Made by a program: the position numbers and the translations under genes. A stretch of 64,000 bases of DNA from Terriglobia bacterium (GTDB lineage Bacteria; Acidobacteriota; Terriglobia; Terriglobales; Acidobacteriaceae): positions 87,836 through 151,835 of the forward strand of contig JAIQFO010000008.1 of assembly GCA_020073215.1 (NCBI GenBank), written 5' to 3'. Shown one piece after another: positions 9,077 through 20,340 of this stretch. How positions within the stretch are numbered: the first letter of the stretch is position 1; the number at the start of each line of letters is the position of its first letter. Below the pieces are notes generated by a model, which worked only from the letters and a program-made list of their open reading frames with translations, did no database searches and was not told the DNA's origin.

Positions 9077-9493
9077 ATGTACGACACCATTCTGGTGACG
9101 TTGGACGGCACGCCGACTGACCGGGCGATCATCGAGCACGTCAAGCAACTCGCGAAGCTGGCGCAGAGCCGCCTGGTGCTGCTTCATGTGGCCGACGGAT
9201 GGGCAGCCCGCACCTATGGCCCGGACGCGGTCAGTCCGGAAATCACCGATGACAATGCCTATTTGGAAAAAGTGCGCGCCGAGTTCCAATCCATCGGCAT
9301 TCCTGTGCAGGCGGAGCTAGCGTACGGCGAACCCGCGGAGCAGATTATTAAATGGGTCCAGAAGAAGGGGTGCGATTTGGTGGCCATGAGCACGCACGGA
9401 CATCGCTTGCTCGCCGATGTCTTCCTCGGCGCCACTGCCACACGAGTCCGGCATAGTATCGACGTACCGGTTTTGCTCCTCAAGGCGAAATAG
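9077..9493 (+). CDS. Universal stress protein (UspA family)
   Basis: The 138-residue single-domain Usp has the start MYDTILVTLDGT, the Walker-like ATP-binding stretch STHGHRLLADVFLGATATRV near the C-terminus, and the closing VPVLLLK strand. ATP-type Usp proteins use G-x2-G-x9-G(S/T); here GHRLLADVFLGATA is a looser version, so ATP binding is uncertain. The ATG at 9077 gives the family-typical N-terminus. It sits between mntH and the barrel gene (10 bp gap), so it is probably expressed with manganese uptake or the oxidative stress response. Confidence 0.85.
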   Translation: MYDTILVTLDGTPTDRAIIEHVKQLAKLAQSRLVLLHVADGWAARTYGPDAVSPEITDDNAYLEKVRAEFQSIGIPVQAELAYGEPAEQIIKWVQKKGCDLVAMSTHGHRLLADVFLGATATRVRHSIDVPVLLLKAK

Positions 9494-9503
9494 ACACCCC
9501 TTT

Positions 9504-10295
9504 ATGGTCCGACTGCCGTACTTGCCGCTCGCGGCATTTCTTTTCGCTCTGCTGGCGACCGCGACCGCGCAGGAACCCGATGAACCGGTTGCCAATTCCG
9601 GTCGACCTACGGTCTCCACGCCGGCCACCCTCACTCCGGTTGGCTATCTTCAGTTTGAAACCGGATTCTTGCAGGCGACGCACTCTCCAGAGGTTTCTTC
9701 CCAGTCAAGCCTTAACGAGGTGATGAAGTTTTCGGTATCTCATCGGATCGAATTGTTGGCCGCGAGCGGACCCTTTGCGCATTCGCGGGCTGACGGTCAA
9801 TCGGCAAATGGGGTGGGCGACGTGTTGCTGGGTGTGCAAGGAGTTGTTCATCAGGGAGAAGGGGCCCGGCCGACAATTGCGTTGAGCTATTTCCACAGAA
9901 TTTACAGCGGAGACGCGCCCGATCTCGATATTGGCAGCGCGAGAAATTCCGTTCTCCTTCTGGCCAGCGCAGACGTAAAAGGCTTTCACTACGACACCAA
10001 TTACTTGTTCAATGAAGTGATCGACGCGGGAATTCACCGGGCACAGTTCGGGCAGACGCTCTCGGTCTCGCATCCACTGGGGGAGAAGTTCGGCGTGTCG
10101 GGAGAAATATGGCATTTCACTCAGCCTTCTCTGCGCAGCAACGCTGTGGGCAACCTGTGGGCGCTGAACTACAACCTGCGGAAGAACCTTGTGCTTGACG
10201 GCGGCTTCAATCGCGGCTTAACCAATACCTCCACGCGGTGGGAAGAATTCTTTGGATTCACTTATTTACTGCCGCGCAAGATGCTTCGGCGCTAA
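9504..10295 (+). CDS. Outer-membrane beta-barrel / transporter-like protein
   Basis: The 263-residue protein starts at the ATG at 9504 with a clear signal peptide (hydrophobic LPLAAFLFALLATATAQ). The mature part resembles the MetA-pathway phenol/transporter barrel superfamily: alternating short strands, a TPVGYLQFETGF opening, NGVGDVLLGVQG, and strands ending in aromatic residues. The substrate is unknown. Its position 10 bp after usp in the mntR-mntH cluster suggests an outer-membrane channel serving metal uptake, which is inference only. Confidence 0.6.
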   Translation: MVRLPYLPLAAFLFALLATATAQEPDEPVANSGRPTVSTPATLTPVGYLQFETGFLQATHSPEVSSQSSLNEVMKFSVSHRIELLAASGPFAHSRADGQSANGVGDVLLGVQGVVHQGEGARPTIALSYFHRIYSGDAPDLDIGSARNSVLLLASADVKGFHYDTNYLFNEVIDAGIHRAQFGQTLSVSHPLGEKFGVSGEIWHFTQPSLRSNAVGNLWALNYNLRKNLVLDGGFNRGLTNTSTRWEEFFGFTYLLPRKMLRR

Positions 10296-10430
10296 TCTAC
10301 CTGGCGCACGGCCGAGAGCGGCCTCTCTGCGCGAACGTCCCTCCACAAGCCTTCAAAACCGACTACACTATTAGTTCCGAGTCTGCATTATTTCCCGGTT
10401 CTATGCCGGAGTTTGTGAAGGAAGGTCATT

Positions 10431-13124
<2,694 letters not shown>

Positions 13125-13134
13125 CGGTCGTCAA

Positions 13135-13247
13135 AAAATTCGGACATCGCAGCCCCGGAGGGGCGACCTAACTTAGCCCAGCGCTTCAGCGCTGGGTAAC
13201 GCGGGATGAGAACTCAAGTCCCGGAGGGACGACCGAAGTTCTCCCGC
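13135..13247. repeat. REP-like element with three hairpins downstream of acnA
   Basis: Three hairpins are visible: GCCCCGGAGGGGC at 13152-13164, an 8-bp stem with a TTCA loop at 13177-13196 (CCCAGCGC/GCGCTGGG), and GTCCCGGAGGGAC at 13218-13230. The outer arms GCGGGATGAGAACT and AGTTCTCCCGC also pair. Read on the other strand, the central hairpin has the TGAA loop seen in other repeats here. The remainder of 13125-13603 is regulatory, with no gene seen. Confidence 0.75.
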
Positions 13248-13399
13248 CAACACCGAAGCATTCCACCCCATCACGCCAACCCGGCCTGATGCGCCGGCAC
13301 CACGTCAACCAAAATCAAAGACTCGGGTTTCTCCGCAGCCTGGGAAAATGTACAAATTATTTTTTTTGTATCTATTTCTGTACACGCCAAGTACATCAA

Positions 13400-13415
13400 T
13401 TGCGCAATTGCGCAA
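13400..13415. promoter_or_regulatory. 16-bp palindrome (TTGCGCAA twice)
   Basis: TTGCGCAATTGCGCAA is both a perfect palindrome and a tandem pair of TTGCGCAA. It lies about 26 bp upstream of a CRP/FNR-like site and about 190 bp before the multihaem cytochrome gene. It could be a second operator; no known regulator is assigned. Confidence 0.45.
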
Positions 13416-13440
13416 CAGTAAATTTAGAATCACATCTACG

Positions 13441-13482
13441 CGTGACCGAGATCACGGAATCGGTGAGCGCCTGCCTGATAAA
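13441..13482 (+). promoter_or_regulatory. CRP/FNR-family site and -10 region for the nonahaem cytochrome
   Basis: CGTGACCGAGATCACG (13441-13456) is a perfect GTGA-N6-TCAC inverted repeat. A -10-like GATAAA lies at 13477-13482. A start near 13490 would put the site centre at about -41.5, the classic position for activation by this family. The same half-sites occur upstream of actA. Confidence 0.55.
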
Positions 13483-13603
13483 TTCTCCGGAACTGCTGTA
13501 AACCGCCACTTCTGATTTGCTCCATTTCGTGGGTTACGCCGCCTCGTTGGGAAAAAACATTCAACTCTAACCAAGAACCGTTCAACCGCGAGGAGAATTC
13601 TCG

Positions 13604-15277
13604 ATGAAACGCATTTTGCTTTTGAGCCTGTTGTCTATTGCGTTGTTGTTTTCCTACGGCGGAGGTCCGGCGCGCCTGCAAGCACGCCCGAGTTCTTCTG
13701 CTTCAACCGGCGGTACGCAGCTTGCGGCGGCTACGACATCTGCCTATACCCTGGTCGCCTGGAGCGAACTGGGCATGCACTGCATCGACGGAAAAGATTA
13801 TTCAATCTTCTCCGTGTTGCCTCCCTACAACATCATTCACGCCCAGTTGCTGAAGAGGGGCGAACCGCCAGTGCCGGTGACCAGCGGGGTTACGATCACT
13901 TATCAGGCAGTGGCGGACGCCACCAAGTCGATCAATACGACCAGCTCCACCAAGACCAACTTCTGGACCTACGTGCAAACTCTGTTCCACGGCAATCCGC
14001 CTCCCAACACCGGACTGGCGGGCTATAAAGTCCAAAGCACGACCCCGCAGAAGATGGCTTACAACACCACGGCCGCCTACTGGGAAGGGGTGGGTATTCC
14101 TACCGTTGGCTATGACGATAAGGGCAACTTCAATCCTTACCCGATGGCCAAACTCGTTGCCAGGAATTCGAGCGGCACCGTGCTGGCGACAGCGAGCATC
14201 GTCCTCGCGGTGAGCGATGAGATGAGTTGCAACACGTGTCACAAGTCCGGCACTGACCCAGCAGCGCAGCCCGCCAGCGGATGGGTCAACAATGCGGACC
14301 CGGCCAAGGATACGAAGCTCAACATCCTCAAGAAGCACGATGACCGCTGGAATATCTCGGGCTATCTCAGCCAACTCAAGGCGAACGGATACACCTACCG
14401 GTCCACTCTGTATCAAACCGCGGTGAGCGGGACTCCGGTGTTGTGCGCGGCGTGCCATAGCGACAATGCTCTGGGCCTGCCCGGCTTGGCTGGGATCGGC
14501 GCCGAAGCCAGTGACATGCACACCCTGCACGGTCCGCAGATTCTCCAGTCGAACGGACAGACCCTCGACCAGAACAGCAAGGTTGACGACAACAAGTCGT
14601 GCTACCTGTGCCATCCCGGTCCCGTGACCCAGTGCAAACGCGGGGCCATGAACAAGGTATTGTGCTCGGGCTGCCACGGCACGCTGACCTACGCCGGGAA
14701 CCCCGCGCGCAACCCTTGGCTGATTGAACCCTCCTGTCAGCTCTGTCACCAGAATAGCCAGCGCTACACCACGGCGTTCGATACTGGCGGAAGCTGGCGA
14801 ACGGTCACGGACCAGACTTTCGCCACCAACCAGAACGTACCTATGGCGGGAGCGGACTTGTATCGGTATAGTTCCGGCCACGGTACGGTATTCTGCTCGG
14901 CTTGCCACGGCTCGCCGCACGCGGAGTATCCGACACTGCAAGCGAATGACAGCGTCTATCCCACGAAATTGCAGGGATACGTTGCGAAGATTACCGAATG
15001 CAGCGTCTGCCACACCAGCGTGCCGGTGACTCCGAACGGCGGGCCGCACGGGGTCCACACCATCGGGCAGACGTGGGTTAGCGGTCACCACGACTATGCG
15101 CAGGGTCATCTGTCAGCCTGCGCCTACTGCCATGGCGCCGACTACCGTGGAACACCCCTGTCGGTTGCCAAAGTAGCACGCACGTTCAACGTCGATGACG
15201 GAAGAACCAAAAGCTTCCCCGCCGGACATCAGTTCAACTGCTACGACTGCCACAACGGCCCGAACGGAGGCGACTAA
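13604..15277 (+). CDS. Secreted nonahaem c-type cytochrome
   Basis: The 557-residue exported protein (signal peptide about 1-28) has nine CXXCH haem motifs: CNTCH (209), CAACH, CYLCH, CSGCH, CQLCH, CSACH, CSVCH, CAYCH and CYDCH (546). The first 190 residues lack haem and contain WSELGMHC and LPPYNIIHAQ, a domain known from large multihaem cytochromes of metal-reducing bacteria such as Geobacter. An extracytoplasmic electron-transfer role is likely, but the partner and acceptor are unknown. There is no beta-barrel or quinol oxidase gene next to it. It has its own CRP/FNR-like site and a strong terminator, so it is a single-gene unit. Confidence 0.85.
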   Translation: MKRILLLSLLSIALLFSYGGGPARLQARPSSSASTGGTQLAAATTSAYTLVAWSELGMHCIDGKDYSIFSVLPPYNIIHAQLLKRGEPPVPVTSGVTITYQAVADATKSINTTSSTKTNFWTYVQTLFHGNPPPNTGLAGYKVQSTTPQKMAYNTTAAYWEGVGIPTVGYDDKGNFNPYPMAKLVARNSSGTVLATASIVLAVSDEMSCNTCHKSGTDPAAQPASGWVNNADPAKDTKLNILKKHDDRWNISGYLSQLKANGYTYRSTLYQTAVSGTPVLCAACHSDNALGLPGLAGIGAEASDMHTLHGPQILQSNGQTLDQNSKVDDNKSCYLCHPGPVTQCKRGAMNKVLCSGCHGTLTYAGNPARNPWLIEPSCQLCHQNSQRYTTAFDTGGSWRTVTDQTFATNQNVPMAGADLYRYSSGHGTVFCSACHGSPHAEYPTLQANDSVYPTKLQGYVAKITECSVCHTSVPVTPNGGPHGVHTIGQTWVSGHHDYAQGHLSACAYCHGADYRGTPLSVAKVARTFNVDDGRTKSFPAGHQFNCYDCHNGPNGGD

Positions 15278-15317
15278 GAGGAGCAAAATTTAAGCTCCAA
15301 CCTAATTCTCAACTTTG

Positions 15318-15351
15318 GAGAGCCGGGCCGCGCCGCCCGGCTCTCTTTTTT
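15318..15351 (+). terminator. Rho-independent terminator after the nonahaem cytochrome
   Basis: The perfect 11-bp stem GAGAGCCGGGC/GCCCGGCTCTC (15318-15328 and 15335-15345) with a 6-base loop is followed directly by six T residues. It lies 41 bp after the cytochrome stop codon. Confidence 0.93.
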
Positions 15352-15402
15352 GGTGCGCGCTGTTTCTGAGCTTTTCGTTCCACGTGCTAATCTCAAGTTC
15401 CG

Positions 15403-16248
15403 ATGTCCGTCGCACCCCAATACATCCCCGTCGCCTTTAGCCTGACCGCGGTAGGGGTCTGGGGCGCAAGTGATTTTCTGGGCGGAGTGGGCGCACGGCG
15501 CGCGAATGCGTTTCTGTTCACGGCCATCGTGCACCTGAGCGGCCTGGTCCTGGTGGGCACTCTCGCCCTGACGACCCGTGCACCATTTCCTGGAAACGCC
15601 AGCTTGGTGTGGTCGATGATCGCCGGGGCGGTCGGGGGCATTGCCCTGGCCTTGTTCTATGCTTCGCTGGCTAGCGGAAACATGGGACTGGTCGCGCCTG
15701 TGGCCGCCGTTCTGGGCGCGGCAATTCCCACCATCGTGACTGCCTTCGCCGAGGGCTTTCCGGGCTATCGCCACCTGTTCGGTTTTATTCTCGCCGGAAT
15801 TGGTGTCTGGCTCATCTCCCGTACCGAATCTGGCGTTGGTCGTCCCGAAGGCTTAGGCATGGCGGTGCTGGCCGGAATCGGCTTCGCGGGCTTTTATCTC
15901 TGTATCCACCGCGCGGGCAACGGCTCAGCAATGTGGATCGCGACCTGCTCGCGCTTCGGTTCCTTGCTAGTGACGGGAACCGTCGTTCTTTTCGGAAAAC
16001 ACCTGCGCGCGGTGGCCGCCCCGGTACTGAGCATTGCCTTGGTTGCCGGAATTCTCGACATCTCCGGCACCGCCGTCTTCATCCGCGCGAGTCAAATTGG
16101 ACGCTTGGATGACGCGGTCGTGCTCAGTTCGCTCTATCCCGCGGTTACCGTTTTGCTGGCTCGCATCTTTCTGCATGAGCACTTCAGCCGCGCCCGTACC
16201 ATCGGCATGGTTGCGGCGCTGGCGGCGGTTCCGATGATTGCGGGGTGA
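15403..16248 (+). CDS. EamA-family (DMT) transporter
   Basis: This 281-residue inner-membrane protein has about ten hydrophobic segments in two homologous halves, the layout of the drug/metabolite transporter superfamily. GASDFLGGVGARR at 15-27 and the second-half helix ending LARIFLHEHFS fit the EamA pattern. The substrate cannot be predicted. A TAATCT box with TGC before it (about 15389) lies nine bases upstream of the ATG, again hinting at a leaderless mRNA. It is isolated from the cytochrome by a terminator. Confidence 0.82.
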   Translation: MSVAPQYIPVAFSLTAVGVWGASDFLGGVGARRANAFLFTAIVHLSGLVLVGTLALTTRAPFPGNASLVWSMIAGAVGGIALALFYASLASGNMGLVAPVAAVLGAAIPTIVTAFAEGFPGYRHLFGFILAGIGVWLISRTESGVGRPEGLGMAVLAGIGFAGFYLCIHRAGNGSAMWIATCSRFGSLLVTGTVVLFGKHLRAVAAPVLSIALVAGILDISGTAVFIRASQIGRLDDAVVLSSLYPAVTVLLARIFLHEHFSRARTIGMVAALAAVPMIAG

Positions 16249-16262
16249 AAAAGGAAGAGTTG

Positions 16263-16284
16263 TTCCATATTCCGGAATATGGAA
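16263..16284. promoter_or_regulatory. Perfect 22-bp palindrome, candidate operator
   Basis: The half-site TTCCATATTCC (16263-16273) is followed without spacer by its exact reverse complement. It lies 15 bp after the EamA stop and about 50 bp before the GTG of the ABC ATPase gene, so it is placed to control the latter. No U-run follows, which argues against a terminator. Confidence 0.6.
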
Positions 16285-16333
16285 TGGGTTGATGCTGTAC
16301 GCTCTGTAACTGATCATTGAGCGTAGGTGATCT

Positions 16334-17173
16334 GTGCCTCTGGTTGCCGTTCGGAATGTCACGAAGATTTTCGACCTTGCCGAATCCCCGTTCGGCGGGC
16401 GCGGTGCGGGCCAAGTCCGCGCCGTGGATGACGTCTCGCTCGATATTCACGAGGGCGAAACGCTTGGCTTGGTAGGCGAATCCGGCTCAGGCAAAAGTAC
16501 GCTTGGACGCCTTATCCTGCGCCTGATCGAGCCGACGTCGGGCTCTATACTTTTCGAGGGCATCGATCTGCTGCGAGCGAACGGCTCCGAACTGCGCCGT
16601 ATTCGCCGCGACATGCAGATCATCTTTCAGGACCCGTTCGGCTCGCTCGACCCGCGCTTCCGCGTTGAAGACGTGATCGCTGAACCGCTCATCCTGCATC
16701 GGAAGACGCTTCATCCGGCAATCGCCGGCCAGAAGACCCAGGTCGAAAGTCCGGGACGCGATGCCCGGCGCCAGCGCGTGCGCGAACTCTTGCGGGCGGT
16801 GGGAATGGATGAATCGGCTATGTCCCGTTATCCGCACGAGTTTTCCGGGGGCCAGCGCCAGCGCATCGGCATCGCCCGTGCCCTCGCCCTGCGGCCGAAA
16901 TTCATCGTTGCCGATGAACCGGTTTCCGCCCTCGACGCCAGCGTCGGCGCCCAGATCGTGAATCTTCTGCAGCAACTCCAACGCGATTTCGGCCTGACCT
17001 ATTTGTTCATCTCGCACTCCATGCCAGTGGTGCGCTATCTCTCGACCCGCATCGCGGTGATGTATCAGGGCAAGATCGTCGAGGTCGGAACGACGGAGCA
17101 GATCACAACCCAACCGCAGCACGCTTACACGCGCAAGCTGCTGGCGGCCACGCCGGAGATGGCGGCGTCGTAG
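16334..17173 (+). CDS. Oligopeptide/dipeptide-type ABC transporter ATPase (OppF/DppF-like)
   Basis: This cytosolic ATPase subunit has Walker [10 protein letters not shown] (about 48-56), Q-loop [10 protein letters not shown], signature FSGGQRQR (about 170), Walker [13 protein letters not shown] (about 190-201) and the H-loop FISHSMPVV. The C-terminal extension ([13 protein letters not shown]) is typical of the OppD/OppF group. It starts with GTG at 16334. No permease, binding protein or second ATPase is adjacent, so it either serves a transporter encoded elsewhere or is the relic of a broken operon. A 22-bp palindrome lies upstream and an FAD oxidase downstream. Confidence 0.9.
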   Translation: MPLVAVRNVTKIFDLAESPFGGRGAGQVRAVDDVSLDIHEGETLGLVGESGSGKSTLGRLILRLIEPTSGSILFEGIDLLRANGSELRRIRRDMQIIFQDPFGSLDPRFRVEDVIAEPLILHRKTLHPAIAGQKTQVESPGRDARRQRVRELLRAVGMDESAMSRYPHEFSGGQRQRIGIARALALRPKFIVADEPVSALDASVGAQIVNLLQQLQRDFGLTYLFISHSMPVVRYLSTRIAVMYQGKIVEVGTTEQITTQPQHAYTRKLLAATPEMAAS

Positions 17174-17190
17174 CTCGGCTTTGTGTGGCG

Positions 17191-17206
17191 GCGGGGCAAG
17201 GCCCCG
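17191..17206. repeat. Short REP-like hairpin
   Basis: GGGGC-AAG-GCCCC (17193-17205) forms a small GC-rich hairpin between the ABC ATPase and FAD oxidase genes, similar to the hairpin at 30951-30972. Confidence 0.5.
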
Positions 17207-17239
17207 TCCCCCCGCGAGCATTTACAATTGCTCCGCACC

Positions 17240-18400
17240 ATGCACACCGCAGACGTCGTTCTAATCGGTGGAGGGATTGTCGGTTCCAGCATCGCCTATC
17301 ATCTGGCTGCGGCTGGCTGCTCGAACGTCGTCGTCCTTGAGCGCGAGACCACGCAGGGTAAGGGGTCCACGGGCAAGAGCATGGGCGGCGTGCGAGCCCA
17401 GTTCTCGACACCAGTCAACATCCAGATGTCGCTTTACTCGATCCCGTTTTATTCGACCTTCGAGGAGCGGCTTGGCTATCCGTGCGACTATCGTCCCCAA
17501 GGATATCTTTTTTGCGCGACCAGCGAAAAGCACATGGCCTACCTGCGCGCCAACTACGAAAAGCAGGTTGCCTTGGGACTGCAGAACGCACGCCTCGTCG
17601 CCGGCGACGAGATCCGCAGCCAGTTCCCGCAACTCCGTGGCGACGACATTGTCGGCGGCAGCTTCTGTTCCACCGACGGGTTTGTCGATCCCTACAGCGC
17701 CATGATCGGCTATATGACGTGGGCCAGCGACCACGGCGCCCGGCTCTGGAAAAACGCAAGCGTAACTGGAATCACGCGCAACCTCGACGACGGGGGCTTT
17801 GAAGTCCTGACCACGCGCGACACAGTCTCCACACGCACGGTCGTGAACTGTGCCGGAGCATGGGCGGCCTCGATTGCCAGGATGGTTGGCATCGATCTGC
17901 CGGTTGAACCTTTGCGGCGCATGCTGGTTCCGACCGAACCGTTTGACCAATTTCCCCACACCGCGCCCATGATCGTCGACATGTCCAACGGTTTTCACTT
18001 TCGCCCCGAGAGCCGCGGATTCCTGCTGGCGTGGAACGATCCGGAAGAAACGCCCGGCTACAAAACCGATTTCGATACGAGCTTCATCGAAAAGATCCTG
18101 ACCCGCGCTGCGGATCGCGTGCCTGTATTCGAAAACGTCGCGGTCAATCCCCAGAGAGCCTGGGCCGGCCTCTATGAAATGACGCCCGATCACCACCCGA
18201 TTCTCGGCGAATCTCCGGATGTCCCCGGCTTCTTTTTCGCCAACGGGTTCAGCGGGCACGGCGTGATGCACTCGCCCGCCACCGGAAAGATCCTGAGCGA
18301 CCTGATTCTGACCGGCAAGACCGACTTGATCGACGCGTCTTTGCTGAGCTTTTCGCGCTTCGCGGAGGGGCGAATGATTCATGAGACGGCGGTGCTGTGA
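17240..18400 (+). CDS. FAD-dependent oxidoreductase (DAO / sarcosine oxidase beta-like)
   Basis: The 386-residue flavoprotein begins at the ATG at 17240 with a dinucleotide-binding fold: DVVLIGGGIVGSS with G10-x-G12-x2-G15, then the acidic end VVLERE. The GKSMGGVRAQF stretch and the C-terminal ANGFSGHGVMHSPATG motif are typical of the D-amino-acid/sarcosine/glycine oxidase group. It likely oxidises a secondary or N-methyl amine; the exact substrate is unknown. The sequence TTACAATTGCTCCGCA before the start mimics the galU promoter. The next gene overlaps its stop, and a second amine-type oxidase follows, so a catabolic cluster is plausible. Confidence 0.82.
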   Translation: MHTADVVLIGGGIVGSSIAYHLAAAGCSNVVVLERETTQGKGSTGKSMGGVRAQFSTPVNIQMSLYSIPFYSTFEERLGYPCDYRPQGYLFCATSEKHMAYLRANYEKQVALGLQNARLVAGDEIRSQFPQLRGDDIVGGSFCSTDGFVDPYSAMIGYMTWASDHGARLWKNASVTGITRNLDDGGFEVLTTRDTVSTRTVVNCAGAWAASIARMVGIDLPVEPLRRMLVPTEPFDQFPHTAPMIVDMSNGFHFRPESRGFLLAWNDPEETPGYKTDFDTSFIEKILTRAADRVPVFENVAVNPQRAWAGLYEMTPDHHPILGESPDVPGFFFANGFSGHGVMHSPATGKILSDLILTGKTDLIDASLLSFSRFAEGRMIHETAVL

Positions 18401-18888
18401 TGATAGAAGCGAAATACATTCTCAGAGTTGACGAAGCGACCGATGCCGCACGTAAAGCATATCGGTATGACTTGCTGACATGGCTGAGCCGTGCCGTTAG
18501 CGTTGTAGTTGGGCTGGGATTAATCGGTATAGTGTTCACGGGGAAGCCATCTCCCGCGTACTGGGTTTTGGCTGTCGGGATATGGTTTGTTTGGCACGGG
18601 ATTCAGTCTCCTGTGACTCGATTCAACTTCAGGCTATATCTTAAAATGGGCGCCCCAAACGAAGAGGTCGCGGTCCAAATCGACGAAACAGCGGTCATCA
18701 TAGTAGCTCCAAATGTGCGGACTGAAGCAAACTGGGCGGCCTTCAAGCTGACGTTCGAAACTTCGAAGACGTTTGCGCTTCATGATGGCAAGCTGTTATA
18801 CGTTTTTCCGAAACGTGCCTTTAGCGAGGAGTCTCGCGAGGAATTTCGCAGGCTAGTCGCCGAGAAGAACATCCCGACCAAACGCTAA
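18400..18888 (+). CDS. YcxB-like membrane protein of unknown function
   Basis: The 162-residue protein has two adjacent hydrophobic helices (about 27-75: AVSVVVGLGLIGIVF and YWVLAVGIWFVWHGI) and a C-terminal beta-rich domain ending FPKRAFSEESREEFRRLVAEK, the pattern of YcxB-like family proteins. The ATG at 18400 overlaps the oxidase stop (TGATG); a GTG one codon earlier is also possible. Its codon use looks less GC-rich than its neighbours, so it may have arrived separately. Function is not known. Confidence 0.6.
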   Translation: MIEAKYILRVDEATDAARKAYRYDLLTWLSRAVSVVVGLGLIGIVFTGKPSPAYWVLAVGIWFVWHGIQSPVTRFNFRLYLKMGAPNEEVAVQIDETAVIIVAPNVRTEANWAAFKLTFETSKTFALHDGKLLYVFPKRAFSEESREEFRRLVAEKNIPTKR

Positions 18889-18960
18889 TGCGTGTTCATC
18901 CGCGGTATGCGCGGAAGAAAAGTTCCGTTAGAATTCTGAGTTCACATCACGAAAACTCCT

Positions 18961-20253
18961 ATGCCCAAGGAACTCAACTACTGGCTCACCACCGTTCAGA
19001 TGCCCACCGCGCCGGCGCAACCATTGCCGGAAAGCGCTGACGTTGCCATCATAGGCGCCGGATTCACCGGACTCACCGCCGCGCTCTCCCTCGCCAAGCG
19101 CGGCGCGAAGGTGGTTGTGCTGGAATCGGAAACCATTGGTTGGGGCGCGAGTTCCCGCAACGGCGGCATGGTGCTTCCCGGACTCAAGCTCGGCGTCAAC
19201 AAACTCATCTCCATGTATGGACGCGAGCTGACGAGCCGCATGTACGCGGCGTCGGTGGAGACCATTGGCGTGGTCGAACGGATCGTGCAAGAGGAAGGCA
19301 TCGGCTGCGATTTCGCTCGCACCGGACACCTCGAGGTCGCCTGCAAACAATCGCATTTCGATGATTTCGCCCGCCAGGTGGAAGTAATCGCGCGCGAATT
19401 CAACCACCAGCGGCGCGTCGTGCCCCGCGACCAACTCCGCGGCGAAATCGGCTCCGACATTTACTACGGCGGCATCGTCGATGAAATCTCGGTGGGTCTC
19501 AATCCCGCCGGCTATGTTGCCGGGCTCGGCATCGCGGCCATGCGCGCCGGCGCCCAGATCTGCGAACATACCCGGCTGCAAAATGTGCAGCGCGAATCGC
19601 GTGACGCTGCGCCCGGTTTCAAGCTCACCACCTCACGCGGCAGCTTCTGGGCCCGCAACGTGCTCGTCGGAACCAGCGGCTACACGGGCACAGCGACTCC
19701 TGCCCTGCGCAAGAAAATCATCCCAATCGGGTCGTTTATTATTACGACCGAAGTGCTTCCGGAAGCGCTGGCCCGCGAGTTGAGCCCGCGCAACCGCCAG
19801 ATTTACGATTCCAAGAACTACCTTTATTACTACCGCCTCACCCCAGACAATCGCATGTTGTTCGGCGGCCGCGCCGCCTTCTTTCCTGAAACCGACCAGA
19901 CCATCCGCAAAAGCGCCGAAATCCTTCGCCTCGGCATGATCGATGTCTATCCGCAGCTCCGCGATACCAAAGTCGAATACGTTTGGGGTGGCACGCTCGA
20001 TTTCTGCTTCGACATCATGCCGCATGCAGGCCAGATCGATGGCGTCTATTTCGCCGTCGGGTATGCGGGACACGGCGTCGCCATGGCCACCTATCAAGGT
20101 CAGAAAATGGCCGAATGGATCGCGGAAGGGAAGACCGACAACCCGTTCACGGAGATCCCATTCCCCGGCGCACCGCTCGGCCTGTACAACGGCAAACCGT
20201 GGTTTCTGCCGTTCGCGGGAGCGTACTACAAAGTACTAGACTGGGTGTCGTAG
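18961..20253 (+). CDS. FAD-dependent oxidoreductase, PuuB-like (gamma-glutamylputrescine oxidase family)
   Basis: The 430-residue protein begins with the PuuB-like ELNYWLTTV, then the Rossmann motif G32-x-G34-x2-G37 (IIGAGFTGL) and GWGASSRNGG, a flavin-contacting signature of this subfamily. The C-terminus carries GYAGHGVAMATYQGQKMAEWI. By homology it oxidises an amine, in the best-known case gamma-glutamylputrescine, giving an aldehyde plus H2O2. The nearby aldehyde dehydrogenase (21018) could take that product and the AhpD-like protein could handle peroxide. That pathway is inference; no PuuA or PuuD is seen in the window. Confidence 0.8.
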   Translation: MPKELNYWLTTVQMPTAPAQPLPESADVAIIGAGFTGLTAALSLAKRGAKVVVLESETIGWGASSRNGGMVLPGLKLGVNKLISMYGRELTSRMYAASVETIGVVERIVQEEGIGCDFARTGHLEVACKQSHFDDFARQVEVIAREFNHQRRVVPRDQLRGEIGSDIYYGGIVDEISVGLNPAGYVAGLGIAAMRAGAQICEHTRLQNVQRESRDAAPGFKLTTSRGSFWARNVLVGTSGYTGTATPALRKKIIPIGSFIITTEVLPEALARELSPRNRQIYDSKNYLYYYRLTPDNRMLFGGRAAFFPETDQTIRKSAEILRLGMIDVYPQLRDTKVEYVWGGTLDFCFDIMPHAGQIDGVYFAVGYAGHGVAMATYQGQKMAEWIAEGKTDNPFTEIPFPGAPLGLYNGKPWFLPFAGAYYKVLDWVS

Positions 20254-20256
20254 GAG

Positions 20257-20330
20257 CAGGTCTTAGGTGTCAGGTCTTAGGAAGTCCAAAGACATCTCAG
20301 GTTTTTCCTAAGACCTAAGACCTTCTTTTG
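20257..20330. repeat. Inverted pair of 7-bp repeat arrays (upstream of ahpD-like gene)
   Basis: Left arm heptamers AGGTCTT-AGGTGTC-AGGTCTT (about 20258-20282) face right arm heptamers CTAAGAC-CTAAGAC-CTT (20306-20324). The arms can pair into a hairpin directly before the ribosome-binding region (TTTTGGAGGAATCCC) of the next gene. A longer relative lies just after that gene. Confidence 0.8.
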
Positions 20331-20340
20331 GAGGAATCCC

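Noticed and set aside
13802..15109. A 435-codon frame antisense to the nonahaem cytochrome
   Set aside because: The sense strand has a signal peptide and nine haem motifs; the antisense frame has none of these and is Arg/Val-rich noise.
17261..18382. A 373-codon frame antisense to the FAD oxidase
   Set aside because: The sense gene has the full flavin-binding fold; the antisense product is low-complexity Arg/Gly/His.
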